This document shows positions 13,081 through 26,523 of a DNA stretch of 64,000 nucleotides, in pieces. The notes under the pieces are model-generated. The model worked only from the letters and a program-made list of their open reading frames with translations, did no database searches and was not told where the DNA came from. The translations under genes were made by a program, and so were the position numbers. This DNA comes from Atherix ibis (taxonomy: Eukaryota > Arthropoda > Insecta > Diptera > Athericidae), in NCBI GenBank assembly GCA_958298945.1, contig OY282609.1:42484954-42548953 (forward strand), written 5' to 3'. Position 1 is the first letter of the stretch. Each line of letters opens with the position of its first letter.

Positions 13081-15750
13081 TCAAGAGGAATATTCAGTAG
13101 TATTTTTCAAGAGGAATATTCAGTAGTATTTCTCAATGGGTTAATTCAGTGGTATTTTTCAAGTGGAATATTCAGTGGTATTTTTCAAGAAGAACAATCA
13201 GTGGTATTTTTTAAGAGCAATATTCAGTAGTATTTTTAAAGAGGAATATTCAGTTGTATTTTTCAAGATGAATATTCAGTAGTATCTTTCAAGAGCAATA
13301 TTTAGTGGTATTTTTCAAGAGCATTATTCAGTGGTATTTTTCAAGAGGAATCTTTTGTGGTATTTTTCAAGAGGAATAATCAGAGGTATTTTTCAATAGC
13401 AATATTCAGTGGTATTCAGCGGTATTTTTAAAGAGGAATATTCAATAGTATTTTTCAAGTGGAATATTCAGTGGTATTTTTCAAGAGGAATATTCAGTGG
13501 TATTTTTCAAGTGGAAAATTCAATGGTATATTTCAAGAGGAATATTCAGTGGTATTTTTCAAGAGGGGTATTCAATGGTTATTTTCAAAAGGAATATTCA
13601 GTGGTAGTTTTCAAGCCGTATATTCAGTAGTATTTTTTAAGAGAAATATTCAGTGGTATTTTTCAAAAAGAATATTCCGTGGTATTTTTCAAGAGGAATA
13701 TTCAGTAGCATTTTTAAAGAGGAATATTACGTGGTATTTTTCAAGAGGAATATTTAATGGTATTTTTCAGGAGGAATATTCAATGGTATTTTTCAAGAGG
13801 AATATTCAGTGGTATTTTTCAAGAAAAATATTCAGTGATATTTTTCAAGAGGAAAATACAGTGGTATTTTCCAAAACGTATATTAAGTGGTATTTTTCGA
13901 GAGGAATATTCAGTGGTATTTTTCAAGAGAAATATTCAGTGGTATTTTTCAAGGGGAATATTCAGTGGTATTTTTCAAGACGAATATTCAGTGGTATTTG
14001 TCAAGATTAATATTCCGTGGTATTTTTCAAGAGGAATATTCAGTGGTATTTTCCGAGAGGAATATTCAGTGGTATTTTTTAAGAGAAATATTCAGTGGTA
14101 TTTTTCAAGAGGAATATTCAGTAGTATTTTTCAAGAGGAATATTCAGTGGTTTTTTTCAAGAGGGATATTCAGTGGTATTTTTCAAGTGGAATATTCAGT
14201 GGTATTTTTTAAGAGGAATATTCAATGGTATTTTTCAAGAGGAATATTCAGTGGTATTTTTGAAGAGGAAAATACAGATGTGATTTTTAAGAGGAATATT
14301 CAGTGGTATGTTTCAAGACGAATATTCAGTGGTATTTTTAAAGAGGAATATTCAGTGGTATTTTTCAAGACGTATATTCAGTGGTATTTTTCAAGAGGAA
14401 TATTCAGTGGTATTTTTCAAGAAAAATATTCAATGGTATTTTCCAAGAGGATTATTCAGTGGTATTTTTCAAGAGGATTATTTAGTGGTATTTTTCGAGA
14501 GGAATATTCAGTGGTATTTTTCGAGAGGAATAATCAGTGGTATTTTTCAAAGGAATATTAAGTGGTATTTTTCAAGAGAAATATTGAGTGGTATTTTGCA
14601 AGATGAATATTCAGTGGTATTTTTCAAGAGGAATATTCAGTGGTATTTTTCAAGACGAATATTCAGCAGTATTTTTCAATAGAAATATTCAGCGGTATTT
14701 TTCAAGAGGAATATTCAGTGGTATTTTTCAAGAGGAATATTCAGTGGTATTTTTAAAGAGGAATATTTTGTGGTATTTTTCAAGACGAATATTCAGTGGT
14801 ATTTTTCAAGAGGAATATTCAGTGGTTTTTTTCAAGAGGAATATTCAATTGTATTTTTCAGGAGGAATATTCAGTGGTATTTTTCAAGAAGAATATTCAG
14901 TGGTATTTTTCAAGAGGAAAATACACTGGTATTTTTCAAGAGGAATATTCAATGGTATTTTTCAAGAGGAATATTCAATAGTAATTTTCAAGAGAAATAT
15001 TCAGTGGTATTTTTCAAGAGGAATATTCAGTGGTATTTTTTAAAACGAATATTCAGTGGTATTTTTAAAGAGGAATATTTAGTGGTATTTTTCAAGACGT
15101 ATATTAAGTGGTATTTTTCAAGAGGAATATTCAGTGGTATTTTTCAAGAGGAATATTCAATGGTATTTTCCAAGAGGATTATTCAGTGGTATTTTTCAAG
15201 ACGAATATTCAGTGGTATTTGACAAGATTAATATTCCGTGGTATTTTTCAAGATGAATATTCAGTAGTATTTTCCAAGAAGAATATTCAGTGGTATTTTT
15301 TAAGAGTAATATTCAGTGGTATTTTTCAAGAGGAATATTCAGTGGTATTTTTCAAGAGGAATATTCAGTGTTATTTTTCAAGAGGGATATTCAGTGGTAT
15401 TTTTCAAGTGGAATATTCAGTGGTATTTTTTAAGAGGAATATTCAGTGATATTTTTCAAGAGGAATATTCAGTAGTTTTTTCAAGAAGAATATTTAGTGG
15501 TATTTTTCAAGAGGAAAATACATTGGTATTGTTCAAGAGGAATATTCAGTGGTATTTTTCAAGACGAATATTTAGTGGTATTTTTAAAGAGGAATATTCA
15601 GTGGTATTTTTCGAGACGAATATTCAGTGGTATTTTTCAGGAGGAATATTCAGTGTTATTTTTCAAGAGGAATATTCAGTGGTATTTTTCAAGTGGAATA
15701 CTCAGTGGTATTTTTTAAGAGGAATATTCAGTGGTATTTTCAATAGGAAT

Positions 15751-15855
15751 ATTCATTGGTTTTTTTAAGAAGAATATTCATAATTGTATTTTTCAGGAGG
15801 AATATTCATTGGTTTTTTTAAGAAGAATATTCATAATTGTATTTTTCAGGAGGAA
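15751..15855 (+). repeat. 53-bp dimer of odd-length monomers, two tandem copies
   Basis: A 25-bp monomer (ATTCATTGGTTTTTTTAAG...) followed by a 28-bp monomer (ATTCATAATTGTATTTTTC...) forms a 53-bp unit, repeated at 15751-15803 and 15804-15855. The 28-bp form, with two extra bases after ATTCAT, is seen only here. The 25-bp form alone recurs near 16584 and 18921 in the 2.34 kb pair, without the 28-bp partner. Confidence 0.85.
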
Positions 15856-16494
15856 AAAACAGTGGTATTTTTCAAGAGGAATATTCAGTGGTATTTTTCA
15901 AGAGGCATATTCAATAGTAATTTTCAAGAGAAATATTCAGTGGTATTTTTCAAGAGGAATATTCAGTGATATTTTTTAAAACGAATATTCAGTGGTATTT
16001 TTAAAAAGGAATATTTAGTGGTATTTTTCAAGACGTATATTCAGTGGTATTTTTCAAGAGGAATATTCAGTGGTATTTTTCAAGAGGAATATTCAATGGT
16101 ATTTTCCAAGAGGAATATTCAGTGGTATTTTTTAAGAGGAATATTCAGTGGTATTTTTCAAGAGGAATATTCAGTAGTATTTTTCAAGAGGACAATTCAG
16201 TGGTATTTTTCCAGAGGAATATTCAGTGGTATTTCTCAAGAGGAATATTTTGTGGTATTTTTCAAGACGAATATTCAGTGGTATTTTTCAAGAGGAATAT
16301 TCAGTGGTATTTTTCAAAAGGAATATTCAATGGTATTTTTCAAGAGGAATATTCAGTGGTATTTTTCAAGAAGAATAATCAGTAGTATTTTTTAAGAGGA
16401 AAATACAGTGGTATTTTCCAAAACGTATATTAAGTGGAGTTTTTCAAGAGGAATATGCAGTGGTATTTTTTAAGAGGAATATTCAGTGGTATTT

Positions 16495-18831
16495 TTCAAG
16501 AGGAATATTCAGTGGTATTTTTCAAGTGGAATACTCAGTGGTATTTTTTAAGAGGAATATTCAGTGGTATTTTCAATAGGAATATTCATTGGTTTTTTTA
16601 AGAAGAATATTCAGTGGTATTTTTCAAGAGGAAAACACAGTCGTATTTTTCAAGAGGAATATTCAGTGGTATTTTTCAAGACGAATATTCAGTGGTATTT
16701 TTAAAGAGGAATATTCAGTGGTATTTTTCAAGACGTATATTCAGTGGTATTTTTCAAGAGGAATATTCAGTGGTATTTTTCAAGAGGATTATTCCATAGT
16801 ATTTTTCAAGAGAAATATTCAGTAGTATTTTTCAAGAGGAATATTCAGTGTTATTTTTCGAGACGAATATTGAGTGGTATATTTTAAGATTAATATTCCG
16901 TGGTATTTTTCAAGAGGAATATTCAGTGGTATTTTCCAAGAGGAATATTCAGTGGTATTTTTCAAGAGGAATACTCAGTGGTACTTTTCAAGAGGAATAT
17001 TCGGTGGTATTTTTCAAGTGGAATATTCAGTGGTATTTTTCAAGAGGAATATTCAGTGGTATTTTTCAAGAGGAATATTCAGTAGTATTTCTCAAGGGGG
17101 TAATTCAGTGGTATTTTTCAATAGGAATATTCAGTGGTATTTTTCAAGATGAATAATCAGTGGTATTTTTCAAGAGGAATATTCAGTGGTATTTTTCAAG
17201 AGGAATATTGAGAAATATTTCTCAAGGGGGTAATTCAGTGGTATTTTTCAATAGGAATATTCTGTGGTATTTTTCAAGATGAATAATCAGTGGTATTTTT
17301 CAAGAGGAATTTTCAGCGTTATTTTTCAAGAGAAATATTGAGCGGTATTTTTTAAGAGGAATATTTTGTGGTATTTTTCAAGTGAACTATTCAGTGGTAT
17401 TTTTCAAGAGGAATATTCAGTGGTATTTTTCAAGAGGAATATTCAGTGGTATTTTTCAAGAGGAATATTCAGTGGTATTTTTCAAGCGGAATATTGAATG
17501 GTATTTTTCAAGAGGAATATTCAGTGGTATTTTTCAAGAAGAATATTCAGTGGTATTTTTCAAGAGGAAAATACAGTGGTATATTTTAAAACGTATATTC
17601 AGTGGTATTTTTCAAAAGGAACATTCAGTGGTATTTTTCAAGAGGAATATTTAATGGTATTTTTCAAGAGAAATATTCAGTGGTATTTTTCAAGAGGAAT
17701 ATTCAGTGGTATTTTTTAAGAGGAATATTCAGTGGTATTTTTTAAGATGAATAATCAGTGGTATTTTTCAAGAGGAATATTCAGTGGTATTTTTTAAGAG
17801 GAATATTCAGTGGTATTTTTCAAGAGGAATATTCAGTTGTATTTTTAAAGAGGACTATTCAATGGTATTTTTCAAGAGGAATATTCAGTAGTATTTTTCA
17901 AGAGGAATATTCAGTGGTATTTTTCAAGAGGAATACTCAGCGGTATTTTCCAATAGAACTATTCAGTGGTATTTTCCAAGAGGAATATTCAGTGGTATTT
18001 TTAAAGAGGAATATTTTGTGGTATTTTTCAAGACGAATATTCAGTGGTATTTTTCAAGAGGAATATTCAGTGGTTTTTTTCAAGAGGAATATTCAATTGT
18101 ATTTTTCAGGAGCAATATTCAGTGGTATTTTTCAAGAAGAATATTCAGTGGTATTTTTCAAGAGGAAAATACAGTGGTATTTTTCAAGAGGAATATTCAG
18201 TGGTATTTTTCAAGAGGAATATTCAATAGTAATTTTCAAGAGAAATATTCAGTGGTATTTTTCAAGAGGAATATTCAGTGGTATTTTTTAAAACGAATAT
18301 TCAGTGGTATTTTTAAAGAGGAATATTTAGTGGTATTTTTCAAGACTTTTATTCAGTGGTATTTTTCAAGAGGGATATTCAGTGGTATTTTTCAAGAGGA
18401 ATATTCAATGGTATTTTCCAAGAGGAATATTCAGTGGTATTTTCCAAGAGGAATATTCAGTAGTATTTTTCAACAGGAATATTCAGTGGTATTTTTCAAG
18501 GGGAATATTCAGTGGTATTTTTCAAGTGGAATATTCAGTAGTATTTTTCAAGAGGAACATTCAGTGGTATTTTTCAAGAGGAATATTCAGTATTATTTCT
18601 AAAGGGGATAATTCAGTGGTATTTTTAATAGGAATATTCAGTAGTATTTTTCAAGAGAAATAATCAGTAGTATTTTTCAAGAGGAATATTCAGCGTCATT
18701 TTTCAAGAGATATATTTAGTGGTATTTTTCAAGATGAATATTCAGTGGTATTTTTCAAGAGGAATATTCAGTGGCATTTTTCAAGAGGAATATTCAGTGG
18801 TATTTTTCAGGAGGAATATTCAGTGTTATTT
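16495..18831 (+). repeat. 2.34 kb higher-order repeat, tandem copy 1
   Basis: It is followed by a near-identical copy at 18832-21153. The offset is 2337 bp at the left (CAATAGG at 16574 / 18911) and 2363 bp from about 17 kb onward, exactly one monomer more, because copy 2 carries one extra TTTAAG monomer near 19290. It contains the pentamer pair with CTCAAGGGGGTAATTC, the GAGAAATATTGAGCGG monomer and the GAGGAAAATACAGTGG monomer. Confidence 0.9.
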
Positions 18832-21153
18832 TTCAAGAGGAATATTCAGTGGTATTTTTCAAGTGGAATACTCAGTGGTATTTTTTAAGAGGAATATTCA
18901 GTGGTATTTTCAATAGGAATATTCATTGGTTTTTTTAAGAAGAATATTCAGTGGTATTTTTCAAGAGGAAAACACAGTCGTATTTTTCAAGAGGAATATT
19001 CAGTGGTATTTTTCAAGACGAATATTCAGTGGTATTTTTAAAGAGGAATATTCAGTGGTATTTTTAAAGGCGTATATTTAGTGGTATTTTTCAAGAGGAA
19101 TATTCAGTGGTATTTTTCAAGAGGATTATTCCATAGTATTTTTCAAGAGAAATATTCAGTAGTATTTTTCAAGAGGAATATTCAGTGTTATTTTTCGAGA
19201 CGAATATTGAGTGGTATATTTTAAGATTAATATTCCGTGGTATTTTTCAAGAGGAATATTCAGTGGTATTTTCCAAGAGGAATATTCAGTGGTATTTTTT
19301 AAGAGGAATATTCAGTGGTATTTTTCAAGAGGAATACTCAGTGGTACTTTTCAAGAGGAAGATTCGGTGGTATTTTTCAAGTGGAATATTCAGTGGTATT
19401 TTTCAAGAGGAATATTCAGTGGTATTTTTCAAGAGGAATATTCAGTAGTATTTCTCAAGGGGGTAATACAGTGGTATTTTTCAATAGGAATATTCAGTGG
19501 TATTTTGCAAGATGAATAATCAGTGGTATTTTTCAAGAGGAATATTCAGTGGTATTTTTCAAGAGGAATATTGAGAAATATTTCTCAAGGGGGTAATTCA
19601 GTGATATTTTTCAATAGGAATATTCAGTGGTATTTTTCAAGATGAATAATCAGTGGTATTTTTCAAGAGGAATTTTCAGCGTTATTTTTCAAGAGAAATA
19701 TTGAGCGGTATTTTTTAAGAGGAATATTTTGTGGTATTTTTCAAGTGAACTATTCAGTGGTATTTTTCAAGAGGAATATTCAGTGGTATTTTTCAAGAGG
19801 AATATTCAGTGGTATTTTTCAAGAGGAATATTCAGTGGTATTTTTCAAGCGGAATATTGAATGGTATTTTTCAAGAGGAATATTCATTGGTGTTTTTCAA
19901 GAAGAATATTCAGTGGTATTTTTCAAGAGGAAAATACAGTGGTATTTTTTAAAACGTATATTCAGTGGTATTTTTCAAAAGGAACATTCAGTCGTATTTT
20001 TCAAGAGGAATATTTAATGGTATTTTTCAAGAGAAATATTCAGTGGTATTTTTCAAGAGGAATATTCAGTGGTATTTTCTAAGAGGAATATTCAGTAGTA
20101 TTTTTTAAGATGAATAATCAGTGGTATTTTTCAAGAGGAATATTCAGTGGTATTTTTTAAGAGGAATATTCAGTGGTATTTTTCAAGAGGAATATTCAGT
20201 TGTATTTTTAAAGAGGACTATTCAATGGTATTTTTCAAGAGGAATATTCAGTAGTATTTTTCAAGAGGAATATTCAGTGGTATTTTTCAAGAGGAATACT
20301 CAGCGGTATTTTCCAATAGAACTATTCAGTGGTATTTTCCAAGAGGAATATTCAGTGGTATTTTTAAAGAGGAATATTTTGTGGTATTTTTCAAGACGAA
20401 TATTCAGTGGTATTTTTCAAGAGGAATATTCAGTGGTTTTTTTCAAGAGGAATATTCAATTGTATTTTTCAGGAGCAATATTCAGTGGTATTTTTCAAGA
20501 AGAATATTCAGTGGTATTTTTCAAGAGGAAAATACAGTGGTATTTTTCAAGAGGAATATTCAGTGGTATTTTTCAAGAGGAATATTCAATAGTAATTTTC
20601 AAGAGAAATATTCAGTGGTATTTTTCAAGAGGAATATTCAGTGGTATTTTTTAAAACGAATATTCAGTGGTATTTTTAAAGAGGAATATTTAGTGGTATT
20701 TTCCAAGACGTATATTCAGTGGTATTTTTCAAGAGGGATATTCAGTGGTATTTTTCAAGAGGAATATTCAATGGTATTTTCCAAGAGGAATATTCAGTGG
20801 TATTTTTCAAGAGGAATATTCAGTAGTATTTTTCAATAGGAATATTCAGTGGTATTTTTCAAGGGGAATATTCAGTGGTATTTTTCAAGTGGAATATTCA
20901 GTAGTATTTTTCAAAAGGAACATTCAGTGGTATTTTTCAAGAGGAATATTCAGTATTATTTCTTAAGGGGATAATTCAGTGGTATTTTTAATAGGAATAT
21001 TCAGTAGTATTTTTCAAGATAAATAATCAGTAGTATTTTTCAAGAGGAATATTCAGCGTCATTTTTCAAGAGAAATATTTAGTGGTATTTTTCAAGATGA
21101 ATTTTCAGTAGTATTTTTCAAGAGGAATATTCAGTGGCATTTTTCAAGAGGAA
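18832..21153 (+). repeat. 2.36 kb higher-order repeat, tandem copy 2
   Basis: This is the partner of 16495-18831. The match holds through the TCTAAAGGGGATAATTC / TCTTAAGGGGATAATTC monomer (about 18600 / 20962) and the CAGCGTCATTTTTC monomer (about 18692 / 21055), and ends near 21153. Differences are isolated substitutions, so this is a fairly recent tandem duplication of about 90 monomers. Confidence 0.9.
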
Positions 21154-22174
21154 TATTCAGCGGTATTTTTCAAGAGGAATATTCAGTGGTATTTTTCAAG
21201 AGGAATATTCAGTGGTATTTTTTAAGAGGAATATTCAGCGGTATTTTTCAATAGAACTATTCAGTGGTATTTTTCATGAGGAATATTCCGTGTTATTTTT
21301 CAAGAGGAATATTCAGTGGTATTTTTCAAGAAAAATAATCAGTGGTATTTTTCATGAGAACTTTTCAGTGGTATTTTTCAAAAGGAATATTCAGTGGTAT
21401 TTTTCCAGAGGAATATTCAGTGGTATTTCTCAAGAGGAATATTTTGTGGTATTTTTCAAGACGAATATTCAGTGGTATTTTGCAAGAGGAATATTCAGTG
21501 TAATTTTTCAAAAGGAATATTCAATGGTATTTTTCAAGAGGAATATTCAGTGGTATTTTTCAAGAAGAATATTCAGGGGTATTTTTCAAGAGGAAAATAG
21601 AGTGGTATTTTCCAAAACGTATATTAAGTGGAATTTTTCAAGAGGAATATTCAGTGGTATTTTTCAAGAGGAATATTCAATGGTATTTTTCAAGAGAAAT
21701 ATTCAGTGGTATTTTTCAAGAGGAATATTCAGTGGTATTTTTCAAGACGAATATTCAGTGGTATTTGACAAGATTAATATTCCGTGGTATTTTTCAAGAC
21801 GAATATTCAGTAGTATTTTCCAAGAAGAATATTCAGTGGTATTTTTTAAGAGTAATATTCAGTGGTATTTTTCAAGAGGAATATTCAGTAGTATTTTTCA
21901 AGAGGAATATTCAGTGTTATTTTTAAAGAGGAATATTCAGTGGTATTTTTCAAGACGTATATTCAGTGGTATTTTTCAAGAGGAATATTCAGTGGTATTT
22001 TTCAAGAGGATAATTCCATGGTATTTTTCAAAAGAATTATTCAGTAGTATTTTTCAAGAGGAATATTCAGTGTTATTTTTCGAGACGAATATTGAGTGGT
22101 ATATTTTAAGATTAATATTCCGTGCTATTTTTCAAGAGGAATATTTAGTGGTAGTTTTCAAGAGGAATATTTAG
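21134..22174 (+). other. Longest open frame in the window; satellite, not a gene
   Basis: This stretch is open for 346 codons from ATG to stop, but it is 40 monomers of the satellite with nothing else in it. The translation is the same 26-residue cycle (containing SGIFQEEYSVVFFK and RNIQWYFSRGIF) repeated about 13 times. The consensus has no stop in any forward frame, so length alone is no evidence of coding. There is no signal peptide, recognisable domain, intron or flanking unique sequence, and the homologous satellite elsewhere is broken by stops. Confidence 0.85.
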
Positions 22175-25100
22175 TAGTATTTCTCAAGGGGGTAATTCAG
22201 TGGTATTTTTCAATAGGAATATTCAGTGGTATTTTTCAAGATGAATAATCAGTAGTATTTTTCAAAAGGAATATTCAGTGGTATTTTTCAAGATGAATAT
22301 TCAGTAGTATTTCTTAAGGGGGTAATTCAGTGGTATTTTTCAATAGGAATATTCAGTGGTATTTTTCAAGATGAATAATCAGTGGTATTTTTCAAGAGGA
22401 ATATTCAGTGTTATTTTTCAAGAGAAATATTGAGCGGTATTTTTTAAGAGGAATATTTTGTGGTATTTTTCAAGAGAACTATTCAGTGGTATTTTTCAAG
22501 AGGAATATTCAGTGGAATTTTTCAAGAGGAATATTCAGTGGTATTTTTCAAGAGGAATATTGAATGGTATTTTTCAAGAGGAATATTCAGTGGTATTTTT
22601 CAAGAAGAATATTCAGTGGTATTTTTCAAGAAGAATATTCAGTGGTATTTTTCAAGAGGAAAATACAGTGGTATTTTTTAAGACGCATATTCAGTGGTAT
22701 TTTTCAAGAGGAATATTCAGTGGTATTTTTCAAGAGGAATATTCAGTGGTATTTTTTAAGAGGAATATTCAGTGGTATTTTTTAAGATGAATAATCAGTG
22801 GTATTTTTCAAGAGGAATATTCAGTGGTATTTTTTAAGAGGAATATTCAGTGGGTATTTTTCAAGAGGAATATTCAGTTGTATTTTTAAAGAGGCCTATT
22901 CAATGGTATTTTTCAAGAGGAATATTCAGTAGTATTTTTCAAGAGGAATATTCAGTGGTATTTTTCAAGAGGAATACTCAGCGGTATTTTTCAATAGAAC
23001 TATTCAGTGGTATTTTCCAAGAGGAATATTCCGTGGTATTTTTCAAGAGGAATATTCAGTGGTATTTCTCAAGAGGAATATTCAGTTGTATTTCTCAAAA
23101 GGAATATTCAGTGGTATTTTTTAAGACGAATATTCAGCGGTATTTTTCAATAGAACTATTCAGTGGTATTTTTCATGAGGAATGTTCCGTGTTATTTTTC
23201 AAGAGGAATATTCAGTGGTATTTTTCAAGAAAAATAATCAGTGGTATTTTTCATGAGAACTTTTCAGTGGTATTTTTCAAAAGGAATATTCAGTGGTATT
23301 TTACCAGAGGAATATTCAGTGGTATTTCTCAAGAGGAATTATTGTGGTATTTTTCAAGAGGATTATTCAGTGGTATTTTTCAAGAGGAATATTCAGTGGT
23401 ATTTTTCAAGAGGAATATTCAATGGTATTTTTGAATAGGAATATTCAGTGGTATTTTTCAAGAAGAATATTCAGTGGTATTTTTTAAGAGGAAAATACAG
23501 TGGTATTTTCCAAAACGTATATTAAGTGGTATTTTTCAAGAGGATTATTCAGTGGTATTTTTCTAGAGGAATATTCAGTGGTATTTTCCAAGAGGAATAT
23601 TCAATGGTATTTTTTAAGAAGAATATTCAGTGGTATTTTTCAAGAGGAATATTCAGTAGTATTTTTTAAGAGGCATATGCAGTGTTATTTTTCAAGAGGG
23701 ATAATCAGTGGTATTTTTCAAGTGGAATATTCAGTGGTATTTTTTAAGAGGAATATTCAGTGATATTTTTCCAGAGGAATATTCAGTAGTTTTTTCAAGA
23801 ATAATATTCAGCGGTATTTTTCAAGAGGAAAATACATTGGTATTTTTCAAGAGGAATATTCAGTGGTATTTTTCAAGACGAATATTTAGTGGTATTTTTA
23901 AAGAGGAACATTCAGTTGTATTTTTCGAGACGAATATTCAGTGGTATTTTTCAAGAGGAATATTCAGTGTTATTTTTCGAGACGAATATTGAGTGGTATA
24001 TTTTAAGATTAATATTCCGTGGTATTTTTCAAGAGGAATATTCAGTGGTATTTTCCAAGAGGAATATTCAATGGTATTTTTTAAGAGGAATATTCAGTGG
24101 TATTTTTCAAGAGGAATATTCAGTGGAATTTTTCAAGAGGAATATTCAGTGGTATTTTTCAAGTGGAATATTCAGTGGTATTTTTCAAGAGGAATATTCA
24201 ATGGTATTTTTCAAGAGGAATATTCAGTAGTATTTTTCAAGGGGGTAATTCAGTGGTATTTTTCAATAGGAATATTCAGCGTTATTTTTCAAGAGAAATA
24301 TTGAGTGGTATTTTTTAAGAGGAATATTTTGTTGTATTTTTAAAGAGAACTATTCAGTGCTATTTTTCAAAAGGAATATTCAGTGGTATTTTTCAAGAGG
24401 AATATTCAGTGGTATTTTTCAAGAGGAATATTCAGTGGTATTTTTCAAGAGGAATATTAAATGGTATTTTTTAAGAGGAATATTCAGTGGTATTTTTCAA
24501 GAAGAATATTCAGTGGTATTTTTCAAGAGGAAAATACAGTGGTATTTTTTAAGACGTATATTCAGTGGTATTTTTCAAGAGGAATATTCAGTGGTATTTT
24601 TCAAGAGGAATATTCAATGGTATTTTTCAAGAGAAAAATTCAGTGGTATTTTTCAAGAGGAATATTCAGTGGTATTTTTTAAGAGGAATATTCAGTGGTA
24701 TTTTTTAAGAGGATTAATTAGTGGTATTTTTCAAGAGGAATATTCAGTGGTATTTTTTAAGAGGAATATTCAGTGGTATTTTTCAAGAGGAATATTCAGT
24801 TGTATTTTTAAAGAGGACTATTCAGTGGTATTTTTCAAGAGGAATATTCAGTAGTATTTTTCAAGAGGAATATTCAGTCGTATTTTTCAAGAGGAATATT
24901 CAGCGGTATTTTTCAATAGAACTATTCAGTGGTATTTTTCAGGAGGATTATTCCGTGGTATTTTTCAAGAGGAATATTCAGTGGTATTTCTCAAGAGAAA
25001 TATACAGTTGTATTTCTCAAAAGGAATATTCAGCGAAATTTTTTAAGACGAATATAAATTGATATTTTTCAATAGGATTATTCAGCGGTATTTTTCAATA

Positions 25101-25479
25101 GAACCATTCAGTCGTTTTTCAAGTGGAATATTCATTGGTATTTCTCAAGAGGAATATTCAGTGGTATTTTTCAAGATGAATATACAGTGATATTTTTCAA
25201 GAGGATTATTCAATGGTATTTTTCAAGAGGAATGTTCAGTTGTATTTTTCAAGAGGAATAATCAGTGGTATTTTTTGAGAGCAATATTCAGTGGTATTTT
25301 TCAAGAGGAATATTTAGTGGTATTTTTCAAGAGGAATAATCAGTGGTATTTTTTAAGAGCAATATTCAGAGTTATTTTTCAAGAGCATTATTCTGTGATA
25401 TTTTTGAAGATGAACATTTAGTGGTATTTTTCAAGAGGATTATTCAGTGATATTTTTGAAGAGGAATATTCAGTGGTAT

Positions 25480-25772
25480 TTTTCAAAAGGAATATTTAGC
25501 GCTATTTTTCAAGAGAAATATTGAGTGGTATTTTTCAAGATGAATATTCAGTGGTATTTTTCAAGACGTATATTCAGCGGTATTTTTCAAGAGGAATATT
25601 CAGCGATATTTTTCAAGAACTATTCAGTGGTATTTTTCAAGAGGAATATTCCGTGGTATTTTTCAAGAGGAATATTCAGTGGTATTTTTTAAGAGGAATA
25701 TTCAGTGGTATTTTTTAAGAGGAATAATCAGTGGTATTTTTCGAGAGGAATATTCAGTGGTATTTTTCAAAA
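25480..25772 (+). repeat. 290-bp block, first of two direct copies 466 bp apart
   Basis: It matches 25946-26238 at an offset of 466 bp, which is 18 monomers minus 2, the deficit being the 24-bp AAGAACTATTCAG monomer. It runs from a CAAAAGGAATATTTAGCGC monomer to an AAGAGGAATAATCAG monomer. The 173 bp between the copies resemble 3.8-3.95 kb. Confidence 0.75.
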
Positions 25773-25945
25773 GGAATAATCCGTCTTATTTTTCAAGAGG
25801 AATTTTCAGTGGTATTTTTCAAGAGGAATATTCAGTGGTATTTTTAAAGAGGAATATTATGTGGTATTTTTCAAGATTAATATTTAATGGTATTTGTCAA
25901 GAGAAATATTCAGTGGTATTTTTCAAGAGGAATATTCAGTGGTAT

Positions 25946-26238
25946 TTTTCAAAAGGAATATTTAGCGCTATTTTTCAAGAGAAATATTGAGTGGTATTTT
26001 TCAAGATGAATATTCAGTGGTATTTTTCAAGACGTATATTCAGTGGTATTTTTCAAGAGGAATATTCAGCGATATTTTTCAAGAACTATTCAGTGGTATT
26101 TTTCAAGAGGAATATTCCGTGGTATTTTTCAAGAGGAATATTCAGTGGTATTTTTTAAGAGGAATATTCAGTGGTATTTTTTAAGAGGAATAATCAGTGG
26201 TATTTTTCAAGAGGAATATTCAGTGGTATTTTTTATGG
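25946..26238 (+). repeat. 290-bp block, second copy
   Basis: This is the partner of 25480-25772, almost identical (CAGTGG for CAGCGG near 26041). It runs into a TTTATGGGGAATATTC monomer seen only here. Confidence 0.75.
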
Positions 26239-26523
26239 GGAATATTCAGTGGTATTTTTCAAAAGGAATATTCAGTTGTATTTTTAAAGAGGACTATTCA
26301 GTGGTATTTTTCAAGAGGAATATTCAGTAGTATTTTTCAAGAGGAATATTCAGTCGTATTTTTCAAGAGAAATATTCAGCGGTATTTTTCAATAGAACTA
26401 TTCAGTGGTATTTTTCAAGAGGAATATTCCGTGGTATTTTTCAAGAGGAATATTCAGTGGTATTTCTCAAGAGAAATATTCAGTTGTATTTCTCAAAAGG
26501 AATATTCAGTGGTATTTTTTAAG

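Noticed and set aside
21134..22174. 346-codon open frame as a protein-coding gene
   Set aside because: It is pure satellite. The consensus is stop-free in all forward frames, three overlapping frames give the same peptide cycle, and there is no unique sequence, domain or start context.
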